Part shown: positions 1 through 13,246 of the stretch, piece by piece
Numbering within the stretch: the first letter of the stretch is position 1
Layout: the number at the start of each line of letters is the position of its first letter
NCBI RefSeq assembly: GCF_030523985.1
Contig: NZ_JAUNHK010000055.1
Coordinates: forward strand, 1-15,135
Source: Deinococcus sp.
GTDB lineage: Bacteria; Deinococcota; Deinococci; Deinococcales; Deinococcaceae
Direction: 5' to 3'
Length of the DNA stretch: 15,135 bases
Notes under the pieces: generated by a model
Databases searched by the model: none
What the model was told of the DNA's origin: nothing
The model's input: only the letters and a program-made list of their open reading frames with translations
Translations under genes and position numbers: made by a program

Positions 1-3
1 CAT
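1..3 (-). CDS. Start codon of a gene leaving the window on the left
   Basis: Read on the minus strand, an ATG occupies the last three bases before the left edge. It is preceded by GAGGAGG five bases upstream, a near-ideal SD. Nothing of the protein is visible, so no function can be given. It would be transcribed in the same direction as pckA but is separated from it by about 290 bases, a terminator and a large inverted repeat, so it probably has its own promoter. A weak TANNNT match (TAATCT, plus 119-124) lies about 115 bases upstream of the ATG without a recognisable -35. Confidence 0.4.
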
Positions 4-148
4 CGTTGCCTCCTCTGGTCTGCGTCAGACAGTGTTGATGCTTGCGGGCAGCATGAAGACACCGTGTCAGCCGTTCGTCAGCCCGATTCTCTGCCCCTCC
101 CGAAGGCTAAGTACGTTTAGATTAACCGAGCGGAGCGAGTACCGAAAA

Positions 149-221
149 AAGTACGTCGAACCGGGAATGAAGCAGTTTCGGTTCTTTTCCGAAAATGCGG
201 AATGTTAGGTTCGATGTACTT
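149..221. repeat. 73-bp imperfect inverted repeat with an inner hairpin
   Basis: The arm at 149-162 (AAGTACGTCGAACC) and the arm at 208-221 (GGTTCGATGTACTT) are reverse complements at 13 of 14 positions. The 45-bp interior contains a second hairpin, TTTCGG at 176-181 against CCGAAA at 189-194. The element lies between the pckA terminator and the leftward gene, outside any coding region. It could be a chromosomal repeat of the small-palindrome type or the remnant of a mobile-element end. No transposase gene is nearby. Confidence 0.6.
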
Positions 222-260
222 AAGAAAAAGAAAAAGGGGCGCAGCACGGGCGGCTGCACC
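222..260 (-). terminator. Intrinsic terminator of pckA
   Basis: On the minus strand GGTGCAGC pairs with GCTGCGCC (plus 253-260 and 238-245; seven Watson-Crick pairs and one G-U) around a 7-nt loop. It is followed directly by CCTTTTTCTTTTTCTT. The hairpin lies about 30 bases past the pckA stop codon, so it is a well-placed Rho-independent terminator. Confidence 0.75.
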
Positions 261-289
261 TCCTCCTAACTTTCGACTTCTGGGCCGAT

Positions 290-1885
<1,596 letters not shown>

Positions 1886-1918
1886 AGCAAGCCTCCAGGA
1901 ACAAGCAAACTCAACAAA

Positions 1919-2073
1919 TAGATTTAGACAACTGAAGCTTGCGCTGTGAAGCGCTTCCAAGGCAAGGTACAAGCGTCACCTGATAGGAAACAGCGCCGGG
2001 GACACCCGCAAGCGCACGGTGCCCGCAGTGGGTGGCCCCTTGCCTCTGTGCCGCAGCAGAGGCCACTTTTTCT
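1919..2073 (+). ncRNA. Possible structured small RNA or leader in the pckA-prfA spacer
   Basis: The spacer has no convincing longer gene but holds nested pairings on the plus strand. AGGCAAGG (1960-1967) pairs with CCTTGCCT (2038-2045), and GGGGACACCC (1998-2007) pairs with GGGTGGCCCC (2030-2039) at nine of ten positions. A terminator follows at 2042-2073. The first pairing and the terminator stem share bases 2042-2045, so they exclude each other, as in attenuators and riboswitches. A TANNNT element (TAGATT, 1919-1924) could start a transcript near 1931, but no -35 is visible. I recognise no known RNA family. A chance GC-rich fold remains possible. Confidence 0.28.
2042..2073 (+). terminator. 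Rho-independent terminator upstream of prfA
   Basis: GCCTCTG (2042-2048) pairs with CAGAGGC (2057-2063) around an 8-nt loop, followed by CACTTTTTCT. Polarity is rightward, yet no plus-strand gene precedes it because pckA runs left. It therefore implies a short upstream plus-strand transcript, or attenuation of a prfA leader transcript that begins further upstream. Confidence 0.55.
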
Positions 2074-2119
2074 ATGGAGTTCTTTAGAGACCAAGTCCAG
2101 AAGGGTGAGAGCGGAGCGC

Positions 2120-2132
2120 TAGACTACCCGGC
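2120..2132 (+). promoter_or_regulatory. Candidate promoter -10 (TAGACT) for prfA
   Basis: TAGACT at 2120-2125 fits the TANNNT -10 consensus and is followed 7 nt later by an ATG at 2133. That is the spacing expected when transcription starts at or next to the start codon (a leaderless mRNA). No convincing -35 is seen about 17 bases upstream. Confidence 0.45.
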
Positions 2133-2200
2133 ATGTCCTTTGTGTCCACCCCTTTTTCCTGCCGCCTGACCGGGGATTTCCGGCGGGCCGAGTGCCGAAC

Positions 2201-2204
<4 letters not shown>
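2133..2204 (+). CDS. Possible leaderless 23-residue leader peptide coupled to prfA
   Basis: An ATG 7 nt behind TAGACT opens a 23-codon frame starting MSFVSTPF and ending AECRT. Its TGA overlaps the prfA start as ATGA (2201-2204). prfA has no good SD of its own, so ribosomes terminating on this small frame would be well placed to reinitiate on prfA. I recognise no homologue, and the peptide may matter only for coupling. The frame could be fortuitous. If transcription starts elsewhere, or prfA uses the GTG at 2192, the argument weakens. Confidence 0.35.
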
Positions 2205-3299
<1,095 letters not shown>

Positions 3300-3313
<14 letters not shown>

Positions 3314-3803
3314 CCTGCTGGTAGCGGCAGGCATCTTGCGCGACAGGTTCGGACGGGTGCTGCTCGTGGGCAACGACTGGCAGGGGCATGGTCGGGTGCG
3401 CCACACCCTTCCCGGCGGGGTCGTCGAGCACGGCGAAACCTTGCCCGAAGCCCTCTACCGCGAGATCTACGAGGAAACCGGCCTCAAACTGACCGGCATC
3501 AAACACATGGCCTACACCGTCCACATCGAGGACGAGCGCCGGGGCGAACGCGCCATCGCGGTGGCGTTCGAGGCGACCTGGGAAGGGCTGCTCAATCCTG
3601 CCGACCCCGACGGCTTCATCGTGGAAGCGCGGTTTTGCAGCGTCGAGGAAGCACTCGACAAGCTCGACTCGCCGCCCATGCGCGAACCGCTGGCCGATTA
3701 CCTCAACACGGGCGAGCCGGGCCGCTTCTACGCGTTCAAGGGTTGGGACGGGCGCGGCGGCCTAAGAATTCCGGCGCTGCGGCCTCCCCGACAGGAGAGG
3801 TAG
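3300..3803 (+). CDS. Nudix hydrolase
   Basis: Nudix enzymes cleave nucleoside diphosphates linked to another moiety, for example oxidised dNTPs, ADP-ribose or dinucleotides. The complete signature GX5EX7REUXEEXGU occupies residues 40-62 (GVVEHGE, then REIYEETGL), including all metal-binding glutamates. The 167-residue length fits a single-domain enzyme. The N-terminal strand (RDLLVAAGILRD) and the C-terminal segment rich in acidic and aromatic residues do not identify a substrate. The ATG at 3300 has GAGG nine bases upstream and lies inside the end of prfA, so translation is probably coupled. Deinococcus carries unusually many Nudix genes, often discussed in relation to sanitising oxidised nucleotides; a role here is inference only. 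Confidence 0.93.
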
Positions 3804-3872
3804 AGCGGGACACGGGCTGGAGTGCAGGCTTAATCCCGCCCTCTCCGGCGCTTCACCTGCCATGCTGTCGCC

Positions 3873-4274
3873 ATGTCTGACGACACGCCCACCACTGCCC
3901 GGCAAGCCATCTTCGGCGCACAGGAAGACCGCATTCTGGAGCGGCTCTCCAACCTTGACGCCGACCTGATGGCCTACATCCGCGACTTCGCCTATGACAC
4001 GGTGTACGAGCGGCCCGGCCTCGACCTCAAAACCAAGGAACTGCTCGCCTGCGTTCTGCTGGTGTCTCTGGGCAGCCCTGGCGAACTCCAGACCCACCTG
4101 CGCGGGGCCATGCGGGCCGGGGCCACCGAGCAGGAAGTCCGCGAGGCGCTGCTGCTGTGCATCCCTTACCTCGGCTTTCCGCGCACGGTGGCGGCGTTTG
4201 GGCAATTGCAGGAACTGACCAAAAAGAAAACTCCCCAGCCGGAGCCGGGGAGATCGTCAGACAGAGACGTTTAG
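3873..4274 (+). CDS. Carboxymuconolactone decarboxylase (CMD/AhpD-like) family protein
   Basis: This all-helical family includes gamma-carboxymuconolactone decarboxylase and AhpD-type alkylhydroperoxidases. The 133-residue protein has the core pattern at about 48-105: PGLDLKTKELLAC, SLGSPGELQTHLRGAMRAGATEQEVREALL, then IPYLGFPRTVAAF. The CXXC redox pair of AhpD is absent; the only cysteines are near residues 60 and 96. An AhpD-type peroxidase mechanism is therefore unlikely and the substrate is unknown. The last 15 or so residues (after FGQLQEL) are a polar tail whose DNA also forms a terminator hairpin for the convergent gene. No SD precedes the ATG at 3873. A TANNNT-like CATGCT lies six bases before it, so the mRNA may be leaderless. 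Confidence 0.85.
   Translation: MSDDTPTTARQAIFGAQEDRILERLSNLDADLMAYIRDFAYDTVYERPGLDLKTKELLACVLLVSLGSPGELQTHLRGAMRAGATEQEVREALLLCIPYLGFPRTVAAFGQLQELTKKKTPQPEPGRSSDRDV
4222..4252 (-). terminator. Intrinsic terminator of the convergent secreted-protein gene
   Basis: On the minus strand CTCCCC and GGGGAG (plus 4247-4252 and 4231-4236) pair around a 10-nt GC-rich loop and are followed by TTTTCTTTTT. The T-tract polarity is leftward, so it serves the gene ending at 4410, giving a 3' UTR of roughly 180 bases. The element lies inside the last codons of the CMD-family gene. Confidence 0.6.
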
Positions 4275-4292
4275 AGCAGCCTGCAGAATTAC

Positions 4293-4321
4293 GGCGTTCG
4301 GAGAAAAGAACTCCAAACGCC
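4293..4321. repeat. Strong 11-bp hairpin with one mismatch, between convergent genes
   Basis: GGCGTT-C-GGAG (4293-4303) and CTCC-A-AACGCC (4311-4321) pair with a single C/A mismatch around the loop AAAAGAA. There is no T-tract on either side, so it is not a standard terminator. It may stabilise the 3' end of a transcript or be a copy of a dispersed repeat. Confidence 0.55.
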
Positions 4322-4364
4322 TCCAGTCTGCCTGCTGCTCATTGGTTTTTACTCGTTCCACTCG

Positions 4365-4401
4365 GCATAAAGAGGGCACAAGGGGCATGACCTCTTTATG
4401 C
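4365..4401. repeat. Perfect 11-bp inverted repeat just after the secreted-protein gene stop
   Basis: GCATAAAGAGG (4365-4375) and CCTCTTTATGC (4391-4401) are exact reverse complements around a 15-nt loop. The hairpin starts nine bases past the stop of the minus-strand gene. No T-tract follows in that direction, so 3'-end protection or an operator-like role is as likely as termination. Confidence 0.6.
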
Positions 4402-4409
4402 AAAATGCT

Positions 4410-5111
4410 TTAGAAGTTGAACTTCATGCCGACCTTGGCCTTGAAGACCGTGCCGGGGAAGGCGAAGCGGGCGCGGATGTCGTTGTAGCCAGCTTCATTG
4501 GGGTTGTAGGTGCCGTTATCGGTGCCGTTGGTGATGGTGCCATTGAAGTACTGGTCAATCCCCAGGTCGCCCACCAGGCTGGCGCGGTCGCTCAGGCGGT
4601 AGCCGAGCATGGCCCCCGCGCCCACACCGAAGGCGCTGGTGCGGGTGGTCTGGGTCAGGGCCGCTTCATTCGCGTAGGTTTCGGTGGCGCTGAAGTTGCC
4701 GTAGCGTCCGCCCGCGTACAGGGTCAGGTCGGTGCCTGCCGAAACGCGGCCCAGGTTATAGGTGGCGTCCAGCGCATAGGTGGTGTGGCTACCACTCTCG
4801 GTCGCCAGTCCCTTTTCCTTGTAGCTGCCGAAGGTCCCCAGGTTCAGGCCCGAGTTGTTGCCCGTGATGTCCACGTTGTCGCGGATGGCGTCGCTGGCGC
4901 TGGTGTAGGCGGCGCTGGCCTTGACCCCCACCGGCCCGGCCACGTTGGGCGCGTGAACGAACACTTCACCGTTCAGGCCGCCCGCATAGCCGCCCAACAC
5001 GCCGAATTCCAGACCGTTCAGGCCCAGGCTGCTGGAAGGCTGCACCACGACGGTCTGGGCCGACGCACTGGCCAGGAGGGTGGTGGTCACGACTGCAAGA
5101 AACTTCTTCAT
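4410..5111 (-). CDS. Secreted outer-membrane beta-barrel-like protein
   Basis: The 233-residue protein starts with a typical signal peptide, MKKFLAVVTTTLLASASAQ, with likely cleavage after ASA or SAQ. The rest is rich in Gly, Ser, Thr and Asn with alternating short hydrophobic strands such as ASAAYTSA, DLTLYAGGRYG, AFGVGAGAMLGYRL and KAKVGMKFNF. It ends in Phe, as outer-membrane barrels commonly do. It has only about eight strands' worth of sequence, so a small OmpX/OmpA-like barrel is plausible. No catalytic motif is seen. It stands alone; TAGACT (minus, plus 5129-5134) about 17 bases before the ATG and GAAGG just upstream of the start fit a short 5' UTR. Function is unknown; a cell-envelope structural or channel role is inference. 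Confidence 0.75.
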   Translation of the reverse strand: MKKFLAVVTTTLLASASAQTVVVQPSSSLGLNGLEFGVLGGYAGGLNGEVFVHAPNVAGPVGVKASAAYTSASDAIRDNVDITGNNSGLNLGTFGSYKEKGLATESGSHTTYALDATYNLGRVSAGTDLTLYAGGRYGNFSATETYANEAALTQTTRTSAFGVGAGAMLGYRLSDRASLVGDLGIDQYFNGTITNGTDNGTYNPNEAGYNDIRARFAFPGTVFKAKVGMKFNF

Positions 5112-5128
5112 GCCTTCAGCTTCGGCTC

Positions 5129-5134
5129 AGTCTA
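5129..5134 (-). promoter_or_regulatory. Candidate -10 (TAGACT) for the secreted beta-barrel-like gene
   Basis: Read on the minus strand TAGACT ends 17 bases before the ATG at 5111. Transcription starting about 7 nt downstream would give a leader of about ten bases containing the GAAGG ribosome site. No clear -35 is visible. A better-looking TATACT (plus 5266-5271) lies 155 bases upstream of the ATG as an alternative. Confidence 0.35.
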
Positions 5135-5210
5135 TGAGTGTCACCCACGGGAAGCTTATGTTTCTCTTCAAGCAGGGGACAGGTACGCGTCAGGTTACGC
5201 TTGGCGGGTG

Positions 5211-5280
5211 AAACTTGAGCGAAGAGGCAGTAGAAAATGAAGGGCCGGGACGCTAACTTTTACCGAGTATAAACTTGAGC
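5211..5280 (+). repeat. Direct repeat AAACTTGAGC, two copies 60 bp apart
   Basis: Identical 10-mers occupy 5211-5220 and 5271-5280 in the 285-base spacer between the divergent secreted-protein and etfB genes. The exact 60-bp period places them on nearly the same face of the helix. They could be paired regulator sites for either gene, or chance. Confidence 0.3.
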
Positions 5281-5396
5281 AGTACTGGACTCTCTCAAAC
5301 ATCTTCCAGAAATCGGTCTCCGGAGCAGGCAGAATAGGAGCCGGAAGTACGGATGAGCCTGACCCGTTCGGGCAAGATTCACACGGAGGTTAAAGC

Positions 5397-6158
5397 ATGA
5401 AAATTCTGACTCTGGTACGGCAGGTTCCTGACGCCGAAGCCCGCGTGAAAGTCTCTGGCACGGGCGTAGACCTCGACGGCGCGACCCTGGTGGTCGACGG
5501 CATGGACGAGTACGGCGTGGAAGAAGCCCTGCGCCTGCGCGAAGGCGGCGCCCCCGTCGAGGAAATCGTGGCCCTGGCGGTTGGCCCCCAGCGCAACGAA
5601 GACGCCCTGCGTACTGCTCTGGCGATGGGTGTAGACCGCGCCATTCACGTCGAAACCGACGAGAAGATCGACGCCGTGAGCCTGAGCAAAGTGGTTGCCC
5701 AGGTCGCCCAGGCCGAGGGCGCGGGCCTGATTCTGGTTGGTGGGCAGGAAGCCGACTGGGACTCGCAGGCCCTGGGTGCGGCCACCGCCGAGCGCCTGGG
5801 CTGGCCCCAGCTGACCTGGACGAACGAGCTGAAGGTCGAGGGCGACACCCTGACCGGACGCCACGACGTGGACGAAGGCAACGAGAGCTTCAGCGCTCCG
5901 CTGCCCGCCGTGGTGACCACCCAGCAGGGCCTGAACGAGCCGCGCTACCCCACCTTGCCCAACATCATGAAGGCCAAGAAGAAGGAACTGCGTAAGGACA
6001 GCCTCGACCAGTACGGTGTGCAGGCCAGCGTCCGCACCGTGAACGCCGAAATCCAGACCCGCGCCCGCTTGAACAAGATGATTGACGGCAAAGACCCCCA
6101 GGCCGCTGCCGCCGAACTCCTGAACCTGCTGCGCAACGAAGCCAAAGTCATCGCCTGA
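5397..6158 (+). CDS. etfB: Electron transfer flavoprotein, beta subunit
   Basis: EtfB forms a heterodimer with EtfA. The dimer accepts electrons from acyl-CoA and other flavin dehydrogenases in the cytosol and passes them to the respiratory chain through ETF:quinone oxidoreductase. The 253-residue length is typical. The conserved DGMDEYGVEEALRL lies at 34-47. The family signature LNEPRYPTLPNIMKAKK starts at residue 179 and contributes to the AMP/FAD-proximal site and the partner recognition loop. The ATG at 5397 has GGAGG seven bases upstream, so the start is secure. The gene precedes etfA, with an unusually long 104-base gap that contains repeats. No confident promoter could be picked in the 285-base upstream spacer. 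Confidence 0.96.
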   Translation: MKILTLVRQVPDAEARVKVSGTGVDLDGATLVVDGMDEYGVEEALRLREGGAPVEEIVALAVGPQRNEDALRTALAMGVDRAIHVETDEKIDAVSLSKVVAQVAQAEGAGLILVGGQEADWDSQALGAATAERLGWPQLTWTNELKVEGDTLTGRHDVDEGNESFSAPLPAVVTTQQGLNEPRYPTLPNIMKAKKKELRKDSLDQYGVQASVRTVNAEIQTRARLNKMIDGKDPQAAAAELLNLLRNEAKVIA

Positions 6159-6166
6159 CGGTGCAG

Positions 6167-6192
6167 AGAGCAGATGGCGGATGGCAGAGGGC
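6167..6192 (+). repeat. Half copy of an ATGGC-rich palindromic repeat
   Basis: Directly after the etfB stop, 26 bases (AGAGCAGATGGCGGATGGCA...) match the left arm of the hairpin repeat at 8659-8684 in 21 of 26 positions. The second arm is missing here, so this looks like a decayed or partial copy of the same dispersed element. Confidence 0.5.
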
Positions 6193-6207
6193 CGGAAGCC
6201 AGGAGCA

Positions 6208-6246
6208 TTTAGCCTTTTAGACGTTTAGACCTTTGACGTTTAGACG
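6208..6246 (+). repeat. Tandem 8-bp array of TTTAGACG-like units before etfA
   Basis: Five consecutive units can be read: TTTAGCCT (6208), TTTAGACG (6216), TTTAGACC (6224), TTTGACG with one base missing (6232), and TTTAGACG (6239). The array ends five bases before the CGGAGG ribosome site of etfA. TTTAGAC resembles the -10 elements seen elsewhere in the window, so it may carry promoter or regulator-binding function. Slippage-generated filler is the alternative. Confidence 0.6.
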
Positions 6247-6262
6247 GAACCGGAGGTTCCCC

Positions 6263-7213
<951 letters not shown>

Positions 7214-7232
7214 GCCGAAGCACCAGCAGTTG

Positions 7233-7258
7233 CCCCCGCCCTCGTTGCGGGGGTTTTT
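7233..7258 (+). terminator. Intrinsic terminator of the etfB-etfA operon
   Basis: CCCCCGC (7233-7239) pairs exactly with GCGGGGG (7247-7253) around a 7-nt loop and is followed by TTTTT. It lies 20 bases past the etfA stop. Confidence 0.85.
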
Positions 7259-7316
7259 CCATTTGGCCTTTCCATCATCTCACCATCTCCAAGCTGTCGC
7301 CTTTCTGACGCTGTGT

Positions 7317-7339
7317 CTCACACCTTCCAAACGTGTGAG
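7317..7339 (+). promoter_or_regulatory. Hairpin overlapping the ribosome site of the DUF4139 gene
   Basis: CTCACAC (7317-7323) and GTGTGAG (7333-7339) are exact reverse complements with a 9-nt loop. The right arm includes most of the GAGG (7337-7340) that would serve the ATG at 7347. In RNA it could limit ribosome access; in DNA it could be an operator. Confidence 0.35.
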
Positions 7340-7346
7340 GCGCACA

Positions 7347-8651
7347 ATGCAGGCCATGAAACGACTTTTGACCCTGGCTCTGGCCCTGACCCTCGGAGGC
7401 GCAATGGATAAGGCAGCCGCAACCGACATCCGTATCTATCCCAGCTTCACCGAAGTGCGCGAACCGGTCAGCGCTGCGGGCAAAACGCTGACGGTGGCGC
7501 TGCCGCAGGAAGCCTGGAACGGCGTGATCGGCGGCAGCCTCGACCTGGAAGGGCTGGCCTTCGACAGCGCCGTGCAGAAGCTGGAAGCCAACTGGCTGAG
7601 CGGTCTGGAAGGCAAAACCGTGTATCTGGAGCGTGAAGGCGGCAAGACTGAACCCGTGACGCTGGTGCGGGCCAAGGATTTGCTCGTCAAGGACGCGAGC
7701 GGCAAGTATTTCACTGCCCGCTACGAAGATTTGCAGTTCGACGTGCTGCCCCCCGCCAACCCGCTCAGCCCTTCGCAGACGCTGACCTACAGCCTGAAAA
7801 ATGCGGGCAGTGGCACGCTGAGCTACCTGACCCGCAGCGTGTCCTGGCAGCCGCGCTACACCCTCAAGGCGAGTGACGCGGGCGCCCAACTCAGCGCTCT
7901 GGCGGACATTCGCAACGCCACCGACCTGCCCTACGAGGTCAAAAACACCGAACTGTACGCGGGCGACGTGAACGTGCAGGGCGACATGATGCCCCCCGCG
8001 CCGATGCTGATGCGCGAGGGCGTCACCACCCAGGCGACGGCAGGCTACGCGGCCCCCAAAATCCAGAGCGGAGGCGAGATGCGCGGGCTGTACAAGTACA
8101 CGCTGTCCACCGCGTTTACCCTGCCCGCCAACAGCGTGGTCACGCTGCCTTTCCTGACGCCCAAGCTGACCAAATTCGAGCGCTACGCGGGCCTGAACAC
8201 CTACTTCGGCACCGACAAGCGCGAGGGCACGCTGAGCCGCTTCTACCGTTTTACCGCCGACGACCGCCTGCCCGCTGGCCCCGTCACCGTGCGCGAGGAC
8301 GGGCGCATCGTGGGCATGGCGTTCATCAGCGAAACCCGCAAGGGCGGCGAGGTGGAATTCACGCTGGGCGAAGACCCCGACGTGGCCTACACCCGCACCG
8401 TGCAGACCGTGGGTCAGGTCAAGGACGCCAAGGGCAACGTGACCAAGACGACCTACAAAGTCACCTACACCTTCGAGAGCAGCAAGAGCCGCACTGTCCG
8501 CGCCGAAGTGACCGAGCGCGTGGGAGGCCGCCGCGTGACGATTGACAGCGCTGCGCCCGTACAAAACCAGGGCACCGCGACCCTGAAGGTGGACGTGCCC
8601 GCGAACGGCAAAGCCAGCAAGACGTTTACGGTGGTCGTGGACAACGGCTAA
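7347..8651 (+). CDS. Secreted DUF4139-domain protein
   Basis: The 434-residue protein carries an N-terminal signal sequence (KRLLTLALALTLGGA, with likely cleavage around AAA-TD). The mature part has features typical of DUF4139 proteins: a beta-rich domain containing VSWQPRYTL, LSALADIRNATDLPY and VKNTELYAGDVN in the middle, and a C-terminal beta-sandwich-like region ending PANGKASKTFTVVV. DUF4139 occurs in MuiA-like and other envelope proteins, and no enzymatic activity is established. I use the ATG at 7347 because GAGG lies six bases upstream. The ATG at 7356 (three codons later) gives a cleaner signal peptide and is the alternative. The frame extends upstream to a TTG at 7230, but that overlaps the etf terminator. 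It is a single gene, convergent with metF, and an inverted repeat lies just before its ribosome site. Confidence 0.8.
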   Translation: MQAMKRLLTLALALTLGGAMDKAAATDIRIYPSFTEVREPVSAAGKTLTVALPQEAWNGVIGGSLDLEGLAFDSAVQKLEANWLSGLEGKTVYLEREGGKTEPVTLVRAKDLLVKDASGKYFTARYEDLQFDVLPPANPLSPSQTLTYSLKNAGSGTLSYLTRSVSWQPRYTLKASDAGAQLSALADIRNATDLPYEVKNTELYAGDVNVQGDMMPPAPMLMREGVTTQATAGYAAPKIQSGGEMRGLYKYTLSTAFTLPANSVVTLPFLTPKLTKFERYAGLNTYFGTDKREGTLSRFYRFTADDRLPAGPVTVREDGRIVGMAFISETRKGGEVEFTLGEDPDVAYTRTVQTVGQVKDAKGNVTKTTYKVTYTFESSKSRTVRAEVTERVGGRRVTIDSAAPVQNQGTATLKVDVPANGKASKTFTVVVDNG

Positions 8652-8658
8652 TACGCGG

Positions 8659-8726
8659 AGAGCGGATAGCAAATGGCAGATGGCTCAGTGCGGGCTATCT
8701 GCCATTCGCCATCTGCTATCCGCTCT
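8659..8726. repeat. 68-bp palindromic hairpin repeat between DUF4139 gene and metF
   Basis: The arm 8659-8684 (AGAGCGGATAGCAAATGGCA...) pairs with 8701-8726 at 23 of 26 positions around a 16-nt loop. The outer 12 bp are perfect. The right end touches the metF stop codon (8725-8727) and the left end starts eight bases past the DUF4139 stop. No T-tract follows in either direction. A half copy of the arm occurs at 6167-6192, so it belongs to a dispersed repeat family. Confidence 0.75.
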
Positions 8727-9461
8727 ACAGAATCCCGCCCAGGTACTCCTGAACGTCCGTCCGGATGGGCTGGAAATACACGTGCTGGCCCCGCTCGCGC
8801 GCAAATTGCAGCGCGTCCCGTGCCAGGCGGCGGTTCCACTCCAGCGAGAGGTCGAAGTGCTTGGGGTACACGGCGGCGTTGCGGCTGGCCCAGTAGGTCA
8901 TGCTGCCCTCGGTGGTCACGTTGGTCACGCCCCACCACATCTCCGCGCCGTCCGGCACGAGGTCGGCGTAGGCTTCCATCAGGCGCATGTCGAAAAAGGG
9001 CTGGGTAAAAAAGCCCACGGCGCCCGCCTCCAGCTTGCGTTCCATGTAGTCGCGCTCGCGGGCGAAGCTCTGGCGGTAGGGGTCGAGGCCCGCGTATACC
9101 CGGATGTGCGGCAGCTCGCGGGCAAAGCGGCGAATGGCCTGCTCGGCGTCCACGTTGTAGACCCGGTGGCTCATGTCGCTGGGCGCGTCTCCGGTGACGA
9201 TCAGCACTTCGTCTATCCCATGTTCCACCAGCGCCCCCGCCATTGGCAGCGGCTCACGCGGGTTCAGGTCAATGGCCCGGATGTGCGGAATGGCCCGGAA
9301 CTGAGGCCGCGCAAATGCACACCCCTCCCACGAGCGCGTGGAAAACCGCATCAGGTCGGGGATATTCACTGTGTCCACGCTCGGGAAGCGCTCCTGAACC
9401 TCCGCGAGTTCCGCCCGCAGACCCGAGCGGGTGCGGGGGATGAGTTCGAGGGAGATGCGGG

Positions 9462-9465
<4 letters not shown>
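8725..9465 (-). CDS. metF: Methylenetetrahydrofolate reductase-type protein
   Basis: MTHFR reduces 5,10-methylenetetrahydrofolate to 5-methyltetrahydrofolate with an FAD cofactor, supplying the methyl group used by MetH. The 246-residue sequence reads as a TIM barrel: LELIPRT near the N terminus with Glu7 in the place of the catalytic Glu, LIVTGDAPSD with Asp93 near the flavin, and FFTQPFFD at 152-159, matching the conserved TQFFFD strand. It is shorter than the roughly 295 residues of E. coli MetF, mainly in loops and at the N terminus, so a divergent MTHFR is the best call. The ATG at 9463-9465 overlaps the metH stop as ATGA, and AGGCGG lies just upstream, so translation is coupled to metH. 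Adjacency to metH supports the assignment. Confidence 0.85.
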
Positions 9466-13244
<3,779 letters not shown>

Positions 13245-13246
13245 GG

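Noticed and set aside
195..225. tRNA-like GGTTCGA string at 208-214
   Set aside because: No acceptor stem or cloverleaf can be drawn around it; it is one arm of the inverted repeat 149-221.
1886..1972. Upstream extension of PckA by 29 residues
   Set aside because: The ATG at 1885 has a strong ribosome site at correct spacing; the extension shows no family similarity.
4398..5240. Plus-strand open frame (280 codons) over the secreted-protein gene
   Set aside because: The minus-strand frame has a signal peptide, a plausible promoter and a ribosome site; the plus-strand one has none.
6233..6262. TTG start giving EtfA ten extra residues
   Set aside because: The extension would be encoded by the tandem repeat array, and the ATG at 6263 has an ideal ribosome site and the family-typical N-terminus.
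7275..8672. Long minus-strand open frame (465 codons) opposite the DUF4139 gene
   Set aside because: It is an antisense shadow. The plus-strand product has a signal peptide and family motifs, whereas this one is His/Gly/Val-rich without domains.
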